DNA from: an uncultured Clostridia bacterium
Lineage (GTDB): Bacteria > Bacillota > Clostridia > TANB77 > CAG-508
Assembly (NCBI GenBank): GCA_944386385.1
Contig: CALXAV010000004.1
Span: 30,077 to 94,076 of the forward strand
DNA length: 64,000 bases
Direction: 5' to 3'
The stretch's first letter is position 1; every line of letters begins with the position of its first letter. Positions 27,300 through 35,352 of the stretch are shown piece by piece. The notes below the pieces were generated by a model that searched no databases, was not told the origin of the DNA, and worked only from the letters and a program-made list of their open reading frames with translations. The position numbers were made by a program, and so were the translations under genes.

Positions 27300-28625
27300 A
27301 TGAAAAAAGTAGCATTTATAACGTTAGGTTGCAAGGTAAATCAATATGAAACAAATGCAATGGCACAAGAATTTATAGAAAAAGGTTATGAAGTAGTAGA
27401 ACATACAGAAGTAGCAGATATTTATGTAATAAATACATGCACAGTAACAAACATGTCAGATAGAAAATCAAGACAAATGTTAAGAAGAGTAAAAGAATTA
27501 AATGAAAATGCCATAATAGTAGCATGTGGTTGTTATGCTCAAGTTGCAAAAAGTGAATTAGAAAAAATAGAAGAAGTAGACTTAATACTTGGAAATAATG
27601 AAAAAAAGAATATAGTAGAATTTGTAGAAGAATTTGAAAGAACTAATAAAAAAGAATTAAAAATAGAAGATGTAATGTACCAAAAAGAATTTGTAGAATT
27701 TGGAGATGTAGTATATACAGAAAAAACAAGAGCAGTAATAAAAGTACAAGATGGATGTGATAGATTTTGTTCATATTGTATAATACCATATGCAAGAGGA
27801 AGAGTAAGAAGTAGAAAGCCTGAAAAAATAATATCAGAAATAAAAAAGATAGCAGAAGAAGGAATAAAAGAAGTAGTAATAACAGGAATACATATAGCAT
27901 CATATGGAAAAGATTTTAAAAATGAAAATTATAGATTAATAGATTTATTAGAAGAAATAAATAAAATAGATGGAATAGAAAGAATAAGACTAGGTTCATT
28001 AGAGCCATTACTTATAACAGAAGAATTTGTAAGTAGATTAGTAAAATTAGAAAAAATCTGTCATCACTTTCATTTATCATTACAAAGTGGATGTGATGAA
28101 ACACTAAAAAGAATGAATAGGAGATATACAACAGAAGAGTTTAGAAATATAGTGAATTTATTAAGAGAAAACTATAAAGATGTAAACTTAACAACAGATA
28201 TAATAGTAGGGTTCCCACAAGAAACAGAAGAAGAATTTAATAAAACATATGAATTCTTAAAAGAAATAAAATTCTATAAAATGCATGTATTTAAATATTC
28301 ACAAAGAAAAGGAACAAAAGCAGCCGTGATGAAAGGACAAGTAGACGGAAATAAAAAAGAAGAAAGAAGCCAAAAACTAATAGAATTATCTAATAAAAAT
28401 GAAAAAGAATATAATGAAAATTATGTTGGAAAAGAAGTAGAAATATTGTGGGAAGAAGAAAAAGATGCTTTCTATAGAGGACATACTAAAAACTATATAT
28501 TAGCATTTTGTGAAGTTAAAGATAATGAAAATGATAAAAAATCAGAAAATAGAAGAAAGGAAAATACAATAACAAGAGCAAAATGCATAGAGGCAAAACA
28601 AGACCATATATTGGTAGAAATGTAA
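27300..28625 (+). CDS. mtaB: tRNA (t6A37) methylthiotransferase MtaB
   Basis: 441 aa. N-terminal cluster cysteines in TLGCKVNQYE, NTCTVT and ACGCYAQ; radical-SAM motif CDRFCSYCIIP (CxxxCxxC); C-terminal TRAM-like region. It inserts a methylthio group into t6A at tRNA position 37 to give ms2t6A. This is the next step after TsaE/TsaB action, and both sit within 2 kb. Start ATG after AGAAGGAG. The TRAM part contains a Lys/Glu-rich insert (KDNENDKKSENRRKE). Confidence 0.92.
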   Translation: MKKVAFITLGCKVNQYETNAMAQEFIEKGYEVVEHTEVADIYVINTCTVTNMSDRKSRQMLRRVKELNENAIIVACGCYAQVAKSELEKIEEVDLILGNNEKKNIVEFVEEFERTNKKELKIEDVMYQKEFVEFGDVVYTEKTRAVIKVQDGCDRFCSYCIIPYARGRVRSRKPEKIISEIKKIAEEGIKEVVITGIHIASYGKDFKNENYRLIDLLEEINKIDGIERIRLGSLEPLLITEEFVSRLVKLEKICHHFHLSLQSGCDETLKRMNRRYTTEEFRNIVNLLRENYKDVNLTTDIIVGFPQETEEEFNKTYEFLKEIKFYKMHVFKYSQRKGTKAAVMKGQVDGNKKEERSQKLIELSNKNEKEYNENYVGKEVEILWEEEKDAFYRGHTKNYILAFCEVKDNENDKKSENRRKENTITRAKCIEAKQDHILVEM

Positions 28626-28688
28626 ATATGTAACAATACTGTAATAATTGTGTAACAAATATTTAATATGAAAATATAAGAAAACTCC

Positions 28689-28717
28689 TTGATAAAATAA
28701 AAAAAATATAGTATAAA
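28689..28717 (+). promoter_or_regulatory. Promoter of the 114-aa hypothetical gene
   Basis: TTGATA and TATAAA with a 17-base spacer, about 40 bases before the ATG at 28761. Confidence 0.55.
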
Positions 28718-28760
28718 TAAAATAATGAAAGTGTATAAAACCACAAAGGAGGAAGAAAAA

Positions 28761-29105
28761 ATGGCAGATTTAGGTGAAGAAAATAAAGTATCAGGAGTAT
28801 TTGGAGGAGTTCAATTCGGAGATAATGAACAAAATCAAACAGTAAATACAAATACAGATATAGAGAATATTGAAAATGCTGGAACAATAAGAAACACTAA
28901 CTTACCAGTAAAAACAGGCTTCTGGAACAAATTTAAATCATTCTGGTTACAAGATATTGATTGGAATAAAGAAATTAAAGTGGAATTAACACCATATCAA
29001 CAAAAAGTGGAAGATGAAATAAATGAATTCTTACATCAAGAAATCACATGGGAAAAAGTACATGACTTTTTGTTCCAAGAAATTTCATTTAGAAGAAAAG
29101 ATTAA
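28761..29105 (+). CDS. Small hypothetical protein
   Basis: 114 aa, soluble, no Cys. The N-terminal 45 residues are Asn/Glu/Gly-rich and probably disordered; the C-terminal half is aromatic and acidic (KTGFWNKFKSFWLQDIDW, EFLHQEITWEKVHDFLF). The frame is open from 28725, but ATG 28761 is chosen for its AAAGGAGGAAG ribosome site. The left REP of the transposase element starts on the base after its TAA stop. Family not recognised; the conserved-looking WLQDIDW block suggests a real lineage-specific protein. Confidence 0.65.
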   Translation: MADLGEENKVSGVFGGVQFGDNEQNQTVNTNTDIENIENAGTIRNTNLPVKTGFWNKFKSFWLQDIDWNKEIKVELTPYQQKVEDEINEFLHQEITWEKVHDFLFQEISFRRKD

Positions 29106-29163
29106 TTTCGCGTTAGGGACGTTTCCTTTGCGTAAAAAAATTCGTGTTAGGGACACATCTTTA
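29106..29163 (+). repeat. Left REP of the transposase element
   Basis: TTTCGCGTTAGGGACG ... TTGCGTAAAAAAATTCG ... GGGACACATCTTTA. Same orientation as the solo copy at 20895. Few mismatches between copies, most of them in the G-rich part (TTAGGGA against TTGGGGA). Confidence 0.85.
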
Positions 29164-29284
29164 AAGTTTAATTTAGTAAATTAGTAAAAAAGTATAGCAA
29201 AATATATTTATTTATGCTATACTTTTTATGCTTGTAGGGATATGGGGAATAACTAAAAAATATTACAATGAAAGGAGAATGGTT

Positions 29285-30059
29285 ATGCCCCGTATGGCGA
29301 GAAGTAAAAGTTATACAAAAGTATATCACGTTATATTACGTGGAAATGATAAGCAAGACATCTTTTTTGATAATCAAGATTACAAAAAGCTTATTAAAGA
29401 AGTAAAAAATACAAAAGAAAAATATGGATATGAATTATATACATATTGTCTAATGACAAATCATGTACATTTAGTAATTTATGATAAAAATAATATGTTA
29501 TCTAAAATTATGCAAAGTTTGGAGGTTGCATATTCAGCGTATTTTTCTAAGAAATATGAAAAAACTGGTCATTTATTTCAAAACAGATTTTTAAGTAAAG
29601 AAGTCGAAACAAGAGAATATCTAATGCAAGTTTGTAGATATATTCACCAAAACCCAGTAAAAGCAAAAATTTCAACAGTAGACAAATATAAATGGAGTAG
29701 TTTTAAAGAATATATTAATGGCGAAAAAATAATAAGTACAAAAATGTTATTATCATTATTTCGGAAATACTAAACAAGATGCAATAGAAAAATTTAGAAA
29801 ATTTCATAATATGATTGATAATGATATAAATGAAGAATATGAATACGAATTAGAAAGTAAATTAACAGATATAGATGTAAAAGATAAAATTGAAAAAATT
29901 TTAGATATAAAAAATATAAGTGAGATTTTTGAATACAGTATCAAAGTAAGAAATGAAAAAATAAGAGAGTTAAATATTTTAAAGGGAGTATCAAAAGCTC
30001 AAATCTCAAGAGTACTGGGAATGAATAAAAGATTGGTACAAAAAATAATGGAAAAATAA
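29285..30059 (+). CDS. IS200-like REP-associated transposase, expressed by +1 frameshift at CGG
   Basis: HUH transposase: metal histidines in LMTNHVHLVIYD, catalytic tyrosine in VCRYIHQNPVKA, N-terminal MPRMARSKSYTKVYHVILRGN. After 159 codons the zero frame hits CGG at 29762-29764 and ends two codons later. Skipping the C at 29762 gives GGA AAT ACT AAA (GNTK) and continues 98 more residues to 30059, ending in a helix-turn-helix (GVSKAQISRVLGMNKRLVQ) as in long members of the clostridial family. Whole protein 257 aa. The short form keeps the catalytic domain but lacks the DNA-binding tail. ATG 29285 follows GAAAGGAGAATGG. Frameshift control is common among transposases, but not with this signal. 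Confidence 0.82.
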
Positions 30060-30072
30060 AGGAAGGAGGAGG

Positions 30073-30127
30073 AGATGTGTCCCCAATGCGAATTTTTTTA
30101 CGCAAAGGAAACGTCCCCAACGCGAAA
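30073..30127 (-). repeat. Right REP of the transposase element, abutting radA
   Basis: Inverse copy of the left REP. It fills the space between a strong GGAAGGAGGAGGAG purine tract (30061-30074) and the radA ATG, so radA has lost any ribosome site at normal distance. Confidence 0.85.
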
Positions 30128-30134
30128 TGGCTAA
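30075..30134 (+). CDS. Possible 19-aa leader peptide overlapping the radA start
   Basis: An ATG stands one base after the strong purine tract GGAAGGAGGAGGA, with a 19-codon frame that reads through the right REP and ends at TAA 30132-30134, eight bases overlapping the ATGGCTAA start of radA. The geometry is that of termination-reinitiation coupling. The peptide (MCPQCEFFYAKETSPTRNG) has no known relative and the spacing to the purine tract is short, so this may be a by-product of the insertion. Confidence 0.35.
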   Translation: MCPQCEFFYAKETSPTRNG

Positions 30135-31492
30135 AAGTAAAACGGTTTTTGTATGTAATGAATGTGGTTATGAATCAGGTAAATGGTTAGGAAAATGTCC
30201 TGCTTGTAATAGTTGGAATAGCTTTTATGAACAAAAAGTTGTAGAGACTAAGAGCAAAGGTCTTTCACAGTCTGATGGAAAAGTAGCTACTCCACAAACA
30301 TTAAATTCTTATGAGGCAAAAGAAACTATAAGAACACATACAGGTTTTAATGAATTAGATAGAGTTCTAGGCGGCGGATTAGTAAAAGGATCTTTAGTTT
30401 TACTTGGAGGAGAGCCAGGAATTGGTAAATCTACACTTATTTTACAAATATGTGATAAGATTAAAGGTGATGGAAAAGTCTTATATGTTTCTGGAGAGGA
30501 ATCAGCAGAACAAATAAAATTAAGAGCAGATAGATTAGGTATTAGCAATGAAGATATATTATTTTTAGGAGAAACAAATATTGAACTTGTAAATCAAGCA
30601 ATTATAAATGTTAATCCTAAACTAGTTATAATAGACTCTATACAAACTATGTATTCAGAAGAAATTACAGCAGCAGCTCGGAAGTGTAAGCCAGGTAAGA
30701 GAGATTACAAGTCAAGTTATGAGAGTTTGCAAATCTAAAGGAATTACAACTATTATAATTGGACATGTTACTAAAGAAGGAAATATTGCAGGACCAAGAG
30801 TATTAGAACATATGGTGGATACTGTTTTATATCTAGAAGGAGAAAGATATTTTTCTTATAGGATACTTCGAGGTGTAAAAAATAGATTTGGCTCTACTAA
30901 TGAAATCGGAATGTTTGAAATGCAGGATAAAGGAATGTGTGAAATTACTAATCCATCTGATATATTAATATCAGAAAGAGAGGATAACCCATCAGGTTCT
31001 TGTATAGTTGCAACAATGGAAGGAACAAGACCTCTTTTAGTTGAATTACAAGCTTTAACTTCACAAACTATATTTGGATACCCAAGAAGAACAGCAAATG
31101 GAATTGATTATAACAGGCTTACTTTATTAATTGCAGTATTAGAAAAAAGAGCGGGAATGATGCTTAGCTCACAAGATGTTTATTTGAATGTTGTAGGTGG
31201 ACTAAAAGTAAATGAACCGGCAGCAGATTTAGGAATTATGATGGTTACAGCATCTAGCTTTAAGAATATTCCAATTCCAAAAGATATGATAATATTAGGT
31301 GAAGTTGGATTAACAGGTGAAGTTAGAAGAATTAATATGATTGAAAAAAGAGTAAAAGAAGCAGAAAAATTAGGATTTAAAACTTGTTTAATTCCAGAAA
31401 GTAACAAAAAGGACTTGAAAGATAATTACAAATTAGATATAATAGGCATCAAGGATGTTAATGAAGCTATGAAAAAAATTGGCTTAAAATAA
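30127..31492 (+). CDS. radA: DNA repair protein RadA, expressed by +1 frameshift at CGG
   Basis: Zinc finger CNECGYESGKWLGKCPAC, Walker A GGEPGIGKST near residue 100, RadA motif KNRFGSTNEIG, C-terminal Lon-like domain. After 184 codons (...EEITAAA) the zero frame reads CGG at 30679-30681 and ends 18 codons later at 30738. Skipping the C at 30679 gives GGA AGT GTA AGC CAG GTA AGA GAG, that is GSVSQVRE, the strictly conserved stretch of RadA, and runs to 31492: 454 aa, the normal length. RadA is a RecA-like ATPase for branch migration in recombination. disA follows, the usual partner. The start has no close ribosome site because a REP has inserted there. Confidence 0.85.
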
Positions 31493-31522
31493 TTTGATTT
31501 TTTAGAAGGGAGAGTCGGAACT

Positions 31523-32609
31523 TTGAGAAAAGGCAAGGAAGATAGTATTACAGAAATTTTGAAATTAATTGCACCAGGAACTCCCATAAGAGACGGACTA
31601 GAAAATATATTAAGAGCAAGAACACGGAGCTTTATTGTTAATAACAGATAATAATGAAGTATTAAACGAAGTAGTTGATGGAGGATTTTTTATTAATGAA
31701 GATTATACATCTTCTAAATTATATGAATTAGCCAAAATGGATGGAGCAATAGTTTTGAGTGGAGATTTAAAGAAAATATTATATGCAAATGCACAACTTA
31801 TTCCATCACATGAAATAACTACTTTAGAGACAGGAACGAGACATAGAACAGCTGAAAGAACAGCAAAACAAACAGGTGAACTTGTAATTAGTATTTCACA
31901 AAGAAGAAGTATTATTACTGTATTTAAAGGAAATGATAGATATATACTAGAAGATACAGATTCAGTATTAAGTAAAGCTAATCAGGCTATACAAACTCTT
32001 GAAAAATATAAAAAGGTATTTGATAATAAACTAAATATCTTGAATGAATATGAATTTAATGATATAGTTACTTTGGAAAATGTAATAGTTGCTATCCAGA
32101 GAGCTGAGATGGTTATGAAGATAGTAGAAGAAATACAAAGACAGATATATGAATTAGGAAATGACGGAAGACTAGTAAAAATGCAGCTAGATGAATTAAT
32201 AGGTGGACTAGAAAAAGAGGAAAACTTAATAATAAAAGATTACATTGTACCTGGTAAAGGAAGAAATAAGAGAACTCCAGAAAAAGTAATAGAGAGTTTA
32301 GAAAATTTAAGTTATGAAGATATAGCTAAAGAATCTGTTATTGCTAAACTTTTAGGATATGAGACTTTTGATAATTATGACGAAGTTGGAGTTTATACTA
32401 AAGGTTATAGGATTTTAAATAAAATTCCAAGAATGCCAAGTAATATAGTAGAAAATCTAGTAGACTCTTTCAAATCATTCCAACACATCTTAGCAGCAGA
32501 CATTGAAAGTCTAGATGAAGTTGATGGTATTGGTGAAGTAAGAGCAAGAACAATTAAGCAGTCATTAAAAAGAATGCAAGAGCAATTTATTTTTGATAAT
32601 TTAATTTAG
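31523..32609 (+). CDS. disA: DNA integrity scanning diadenylate cyclase DisA, expressed by +1 frameshift at CGG
   Basis: Read from TTG 31523 (GAAGGGAGAG eight bases upstream): 34 codons to ...LENILRART, then CGG at 31625-31627. The zero frame ends eight codons after it. Skipping the C at 31625 gives GGA GCT TTA TTG TTA ATA ACA GAT, that is GALLLITD, the conserved first strand of the DAC domain. The catalytic DGA (AKMDGAIVLS) and RHR (GTRHRTAERTA) motifs follow, then the helical spine and a C-terminal HhH domain (LDEVDGIGEVRARTIK). 361 aa, normal for DisA. It makes c-di-AMP from two ATP and senses branched DNA. Second serial CGG site in the radA-disA operon. Confidence 0.85.
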
Positions 32610-32620
32610 GAGGATTTATA

Positions 32621-33415
32621 ATGAACAAATTTAAAAATGTATTATGGGTTGTAGCTTTTTTATTGATTTTAGTATTAGTAGGAACAGTAGCATGGGGATA
32701 TTATAGAAATTTGACTATGGAGGTTAAGAACCCAGTTGCTACAATGGAAGTTGAAAATTTTGGAACTGTAAAGATAGAATTATATCCAGACCAAGCACCT
32801 GAAACAGTTGCAAACTTTATTGCTTTAGCAAATAGAGGATTTTATGATGGTTTAACATTCCACAGAATAGTAAAAGATTTTATGATTCAAGGTGGAGATC
32901 CAGAAGGAACAGGTCAAGGTGGAGCACAAATATCTGATTTAAAAGATGACGGTGAAGATACAGATTATTCTATAAAGGGCGAATTTATAGCAAATAAAGT
33001 AGATAATGATGTAAAATTTGAAGAAGGTGTAATAGGAATGGCAAGAAACGATTATACTTCATATTCTTCATCTTTAACAGAAGAATCATATAACTCTGGA
33101 AGTTCACAATTCTTTATAATGACAGCAGCAAATACTTCTTTAAATGGATATTATACAGCTTTTGGTAAAGTAATTGAAGGAATGGATGTAGTTCATAATA
33201 TAGAAAATGTAGAAGTTAAAGCAGCAGATGATAGCGAAGAAACAGGAAATACAGAAATAAGTACTCCAGTAAATCCAGTTACAATTACTTCAATAAGAGT
33301 AGAAACTAATGGAGTAGATTATGGATTACCCGAAACTTTAACACCATTTGATTATATGTCATGGATGTATCAACAATATGGAATAGACCCAAGTACTCTA
33401 TCAACATCAGAATAA
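32621..33415 (+). CDS. Membrane-anchored cyclophilin-type peptidyl-prolyl isomerase
   Basis: 264 aa. One N-terminal span (6-28), no lipobox, then a cyclophilin domain: YPDQAPETVANFIALANRGFY, FHRIVKDFMIQGGDP, GSSQFFIM. An unusual Ser/Tyr insert (NDYTSYSSSLTEESYNSG) precedes the QFFIM strand. C-terminal 40 residues are outside the fold. It would speed proline isomerisation in exported proteins. Start ATG after AGGAGGATT, eleven bases behind disA. The tRNA promoter follows. Confidence 0.88.
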   Translation: MNKFKNVLWVVAFLLILVLVGTVAWGYYRNLTMEVKNPVATMEVENFGTVKIELYPDQAPETVANFIALANRGFYDGLTFHRIVKDFMIQGGDPEGTGQGGAQISDLKDDGEDTDYSIKGEFIANKVDNDVKFEEGVIGMARNDYTSYSSSLTEESYNSGSSQFFIMTAANTSLNGYYTAFGKVIEGMDVVHNIENVEVKAADDSEETGNTEISTPVNPVTITSIRVETNGVDYGLPETLTPFDYMSWMYQQYGIDPSTLSTSE

Positions 33416-33436
33416 TGAAAAAATATAAAAAAACAG

Positions 33437-33466
33437 TTGACAAATGGGGTAGAAATTGGTTATAAT
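33437..33466 (+). promoter_or_regulatory. Promoter of the tRNA-His / tRNA-Gln pair
   Basis: TTGACA and TATAAT with an 18-base spacer, about 27 bases before tRNA-His. Confidence 0.7.
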
Positions 33467-33492
33467 ATTATATGTGCTCAGGCAAAAAGCAT

Positions 33493-33570
33493 GGTGGATG
33501 TAGCGTAGTTGGTTAACGCGCCAGTTTGTGGCACTGGAGACCGTGGGTTCGAGTCCCATCTTCCACCCCA
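33493..33570 (+). tRNA. tRNA-His (GTG)
   Basis: Cloverleaf with encoded CCA. The extra G at -1 pairs with C73, typical of tRNA-His. Anticodon stem CCAGT/ACTGG with loop TTGTGGC gives anticodon GTG. T-arm GGGTTCGAGTCCC. Confidence 0.93.
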
Positions 33571-33586
33571 TTTGTATAAAGTATAT

Positions 33587-33661
33587 TGGGCTGTAGCCAA
33601 GTGGTAAGGCAGTAGACTTTGACTCTACCATGCGCAAGTTCGAATCTTGCCAGCCCAGCCA
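33587..33661 (+). tRNA. tRNA-Gln (TTG)
   Basis: Acceptor TGGGCTG / CAGCCCA, encoded CCA, anticodon stem GTAGA/TCTAC with loop CTTTGAC, giving anticodon TTG. T-loop GTTCGAATC. Sixteen bases after tRNA-His and on the same transcript. Confidence 0.93.
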
Positions 33662-33670
33662 TAAAATAAA

Positions 33671-33700
33671 GACTTTCGAATTTTCGAGAGTCTTATTTTC
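33671..33700 (+). terminator. tRNA operon terminator
   Basis: Nine-bp stem GACTTTCGA / TCGAGAGTC (one G-U pair), short loop, then TTATTTTCTTTTT. Confidence 0.8.
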
Positions 33701-33765
33701 TTTTTATTGAGAATAAAATATTATTATGATAAAATAAGAAAAAATAAAAATGAGGAGAAAGAAAT

Positions 33766-34176
33766 ATGAAAATATTAATTATCTGTAGTAAAGCTTTCTA
33801 TGAAAAGATAGAGCCAATAAAAGAAAAATTAGAAGAGATGGGAAATATAGTTGAATTACCAAATTCTTATTATGATGGTAATGTAGAAGAAAAAGCTTGG
33901 AAACAAGGGAGTAAAGCTCATGCAAAGTTTAAAGAAAAAATGTTTAAGATGAGTAAAGAAAGAATAGGAAAAATGGACGCAGTCCTAACTTTAAATTTTG
34001 ATAAAAATGGAAAGAAAAATTATATAGGTGGAGCAACATTTCTAGAATTATATGAAGCTTTTATGCAAAATAAAAAGATTTATTTATATAATGATATTCC
34101 AGAAGGAATGCTATATGATGAAATATCAGGATTTTCTCCGATAGTAATAAATGGAGACTTAAGTCTTATAAAATAG
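33766..34176 (+). CDS. Nucleoside 2-deoxyribosyltransferase-like hypothetical protein
   Basis: 136 aa, soluble. It opens with MKILIICSKAFYEKI, has the LTLNFDKNGKKNYIGGATFLELYEAF block and ends in YLYNDIPEG..YDEI. The glycine-rich GGATFLE motif with nearby Asn and Asp is typical of the flavodoxin-like fold shared by nucleoside 2-deoxyribosyltransferases and their unknown relatives. The catalytic residue cannot be fixed, so only a fold-level assignment is given. Start ATG after AGGAGAAAG; birA follows 17 bases later. Confidence 0.6.
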   Translation: MKILIICSKAFYEKIEPIKEKLEEMGNIVELPNSYYDGNVEEKAWKQGSKAHAKFKEKMFKMSKERIGKMDAVLTLNFDKNGKKNYIGGATFLELYEAFMQNKKIYLYNDIPEGMLYDEISGFSPIVINGDLSLIK

Positions 34177-34193
34177 AGAAGGAAGAAAAACAA

Positions 34194-34769
34194 ATGGATT
34201 TAGAAAAAATAAAAAATGCAAAAACAAAAATAATAGGTAAGAAAATAGAATATTTTGAAGAAATAGAATCAACTCATATATATGGAAGAGAAATAGCAGA
34301 AGATGAAGAAAATGAAGGAAAAATATTATTAGCAGAAGTACAGACAGGAGGAATAGGAACAAAAGGAAGAAGTTGGTATACTGGTTATGGAAAAAATATA
34401 GCTATGACTATAATATTGTATCCAAATTGTAAGATTGATGAGTTGAATAATTTAACAGTGGAAATTGCTGAGAAAATAAAAGAAGCTATTTATGAATTAT
34501 ATGGATATAAATTAGAAATAAAAGAACCAAATGATTTAATGTTTAATAGTAAAAAGATTTGTGGGATATTAACAGAGTTGCATTCACAAGGAGGAAAAAT
34601 AAAATACTTATTAATAAGTTTTGGATTTAATGTAAATGAAGATAGTTTTTCTGAAGAAACAAAAGAAATAGCAACATCATTAAAAAAAGAAATGGGAAAA
34701 GATTTTGTTAGAGAAGAAATTATTTGTAAGATAATAGAAAAACTAGAGGAGATAAATATACTTTTTTAA
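34194..34769 (+). CDS. birA: Biotin-protein ligase, short form without HTH
   Basis: 191 aa. FEEIESTHIYGREIA, the nucleotide loop GIGTKGRSWY (family GRGRxGRxW), EPNDL (family WPNDL) and KKICGILTE identify the catalytic domain of BirA/LplA-fold biotin ligases. It joins biotin to the lysine of biotin carrier proteins such as acetyl-CoA carboxylase. It lacks the N-terminal repressor HTH, and the C-terminal SH3-like domain is also missing, so it is on the short side. The Trp-to-Glu change at W-PNDL is odd. Start ATG follows AGAAGGAAG. Confidence 0.82.
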   Translation: MDLEKIKNAKTKIIGKKIEYFEEIESTHIYGREIAEDEENEGKILLAEVQTGGIGTKGRSWYTGYGKNIAMTIILYPNCKIDELNNLTVEIAEKIKEAIYELYGYKLEIKEPNDLMFNSKKICGILTELHSQGGKIKYLLISFGFNVNEDSFSEETKEIATSLKKEMGKDFVREEIICKIIEKLEEINILF

Positions 34770-34773
34770 TAAT

Positions 34774-34802
34774 TTGAAAATTTGAACAAAAAATGTTATA
34801 AT
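34774..34802 (+). promoter_or_regulatory. Promoter of the 135-aa membrane protein gene
   Basis: TTGAAA and TATAAT with a 17-base spacer, about 40 bases before the start ATG. Confidence 0.6.
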
Positions 34803-34841
34803 ATAAAAGTCGTTGAGATACACAAGTAGAAGGGAGAGGTT

Positions 34842-35249
34842 ATGTATCGGAGAAGCTACTTTGATACCGATAGGCTTATAATCGGTATCTTCATAGCTTT
34901 TGCTATTGTATCTGTGGTTGGAGGAATTATTATCTCCATTGCTACAAACTACAATGAGCAAACCTATGTCGCTACAGTAACCGACAAAGACGTCAAGAAC
35001 TACGACAAGTCATCTAAGTACCTCGTTTTTACCAAAACAGAGGAAGGAGAGACGAGAGTCTTTTCAGTAGAGGATTCTCTACTTAGGTTTAGGTGGAACT
35101 CTTCAGATGTTTATGGAGAGATAGAAGTAGGAAAGACGTATAGGTTTACTGTTGTGGGATTTCGGATTGAAATCCTCAGCATGTATGAGAACATAATCGA
35201 TTTCGAAGAAATCAGCAGTGACTCTGCTGAGGTCCGCCAGCTCGAGTGA
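34842..35249 (+). CDS. Small DUF1523-like membrane protein with foreign codon use
   Basis: 135 aa, one N-terminal span (13-35), then an extracytoplasmic domain with TYVATVTDKDVKNYDKSS, KYLVFT, VFSVEDSLLRFRWNSSDVYG and GFRIEILSMYENI. This pattern resembles the small DUF1523-like proteins common in phage and mobile DNA of this phylum; function unknown. Ribosome site AAGGGAGAGG. The gene is GC-richer than its neighbours, uses AGG, CGC, GTC and CTC, and holds two in-frame CGG codons (34848, 35163). One of them (TTT CGG A at 35160) has the same context as the transposase shift site but is not followed by a usable +1 frame. Own promoter and terminator: an isolated single-gene unit. Confidence 0.6.
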   Translation: MYRRSYFDTDRLIIGIFIAFAIVSVVGGIIISIATNYNEQTYVATVTDKDVKNYDKSSKYLVFTKTEEGETRVFSVEDSLLRFRWNSSDVYGEIEVGKTYRFTVVGFRIEILSMYENIIDFEEISSDSAEVRQLE

Positions 35250-35267
35250 GCCCTGGCGGGCTTTTTA
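35232..35267 (+). terminator. Terminator overlapping the end of the 135-aa gene
   Basis: Stem CCGCCAG / CTGGCGG with a 12-base loop, then GCTTTTTA. The ascending arm lies inside the last codons of the gene. Confidence 0.85.
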
Positions 35268-35352
35268 TATTTTGAATAGAATTAATTGTTCTAAAATCTA
35301 GATAGTTTAATATAAATTAAATAAGAAAAATAAAAAAATTTTGGAGGGAAAG

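Larger units (their letters stand above)
29106..30127. mobile_element. REP-associated tyrosine transposase element
   Basis: Bounded by two copies of the same roughly 55-bp REP sequence in inverse orientation (29106-29163 and 30073-30127) around a single IS200-like transposase gene. The left end begins with TTTCGCG at the base after a TAA stop codon; the right end finishes with CGCGAAA, whose last A is the A of the radA start codon. Each REP has its own inner palindrome around TTTGCGTAAA. No target duplication is visible, as expected of a HUH single-strand transposase. Confidence 0.8.

Noticed and set aside
26503-27315. Long antisense frames opposite mreB, mtaB, mutL and ftsK
   Set aside because: They are Leu/Tyr/Phe-rich shadows of AT-rich coding sequence, overlap conserved genes entirely and lack ribosome sites.
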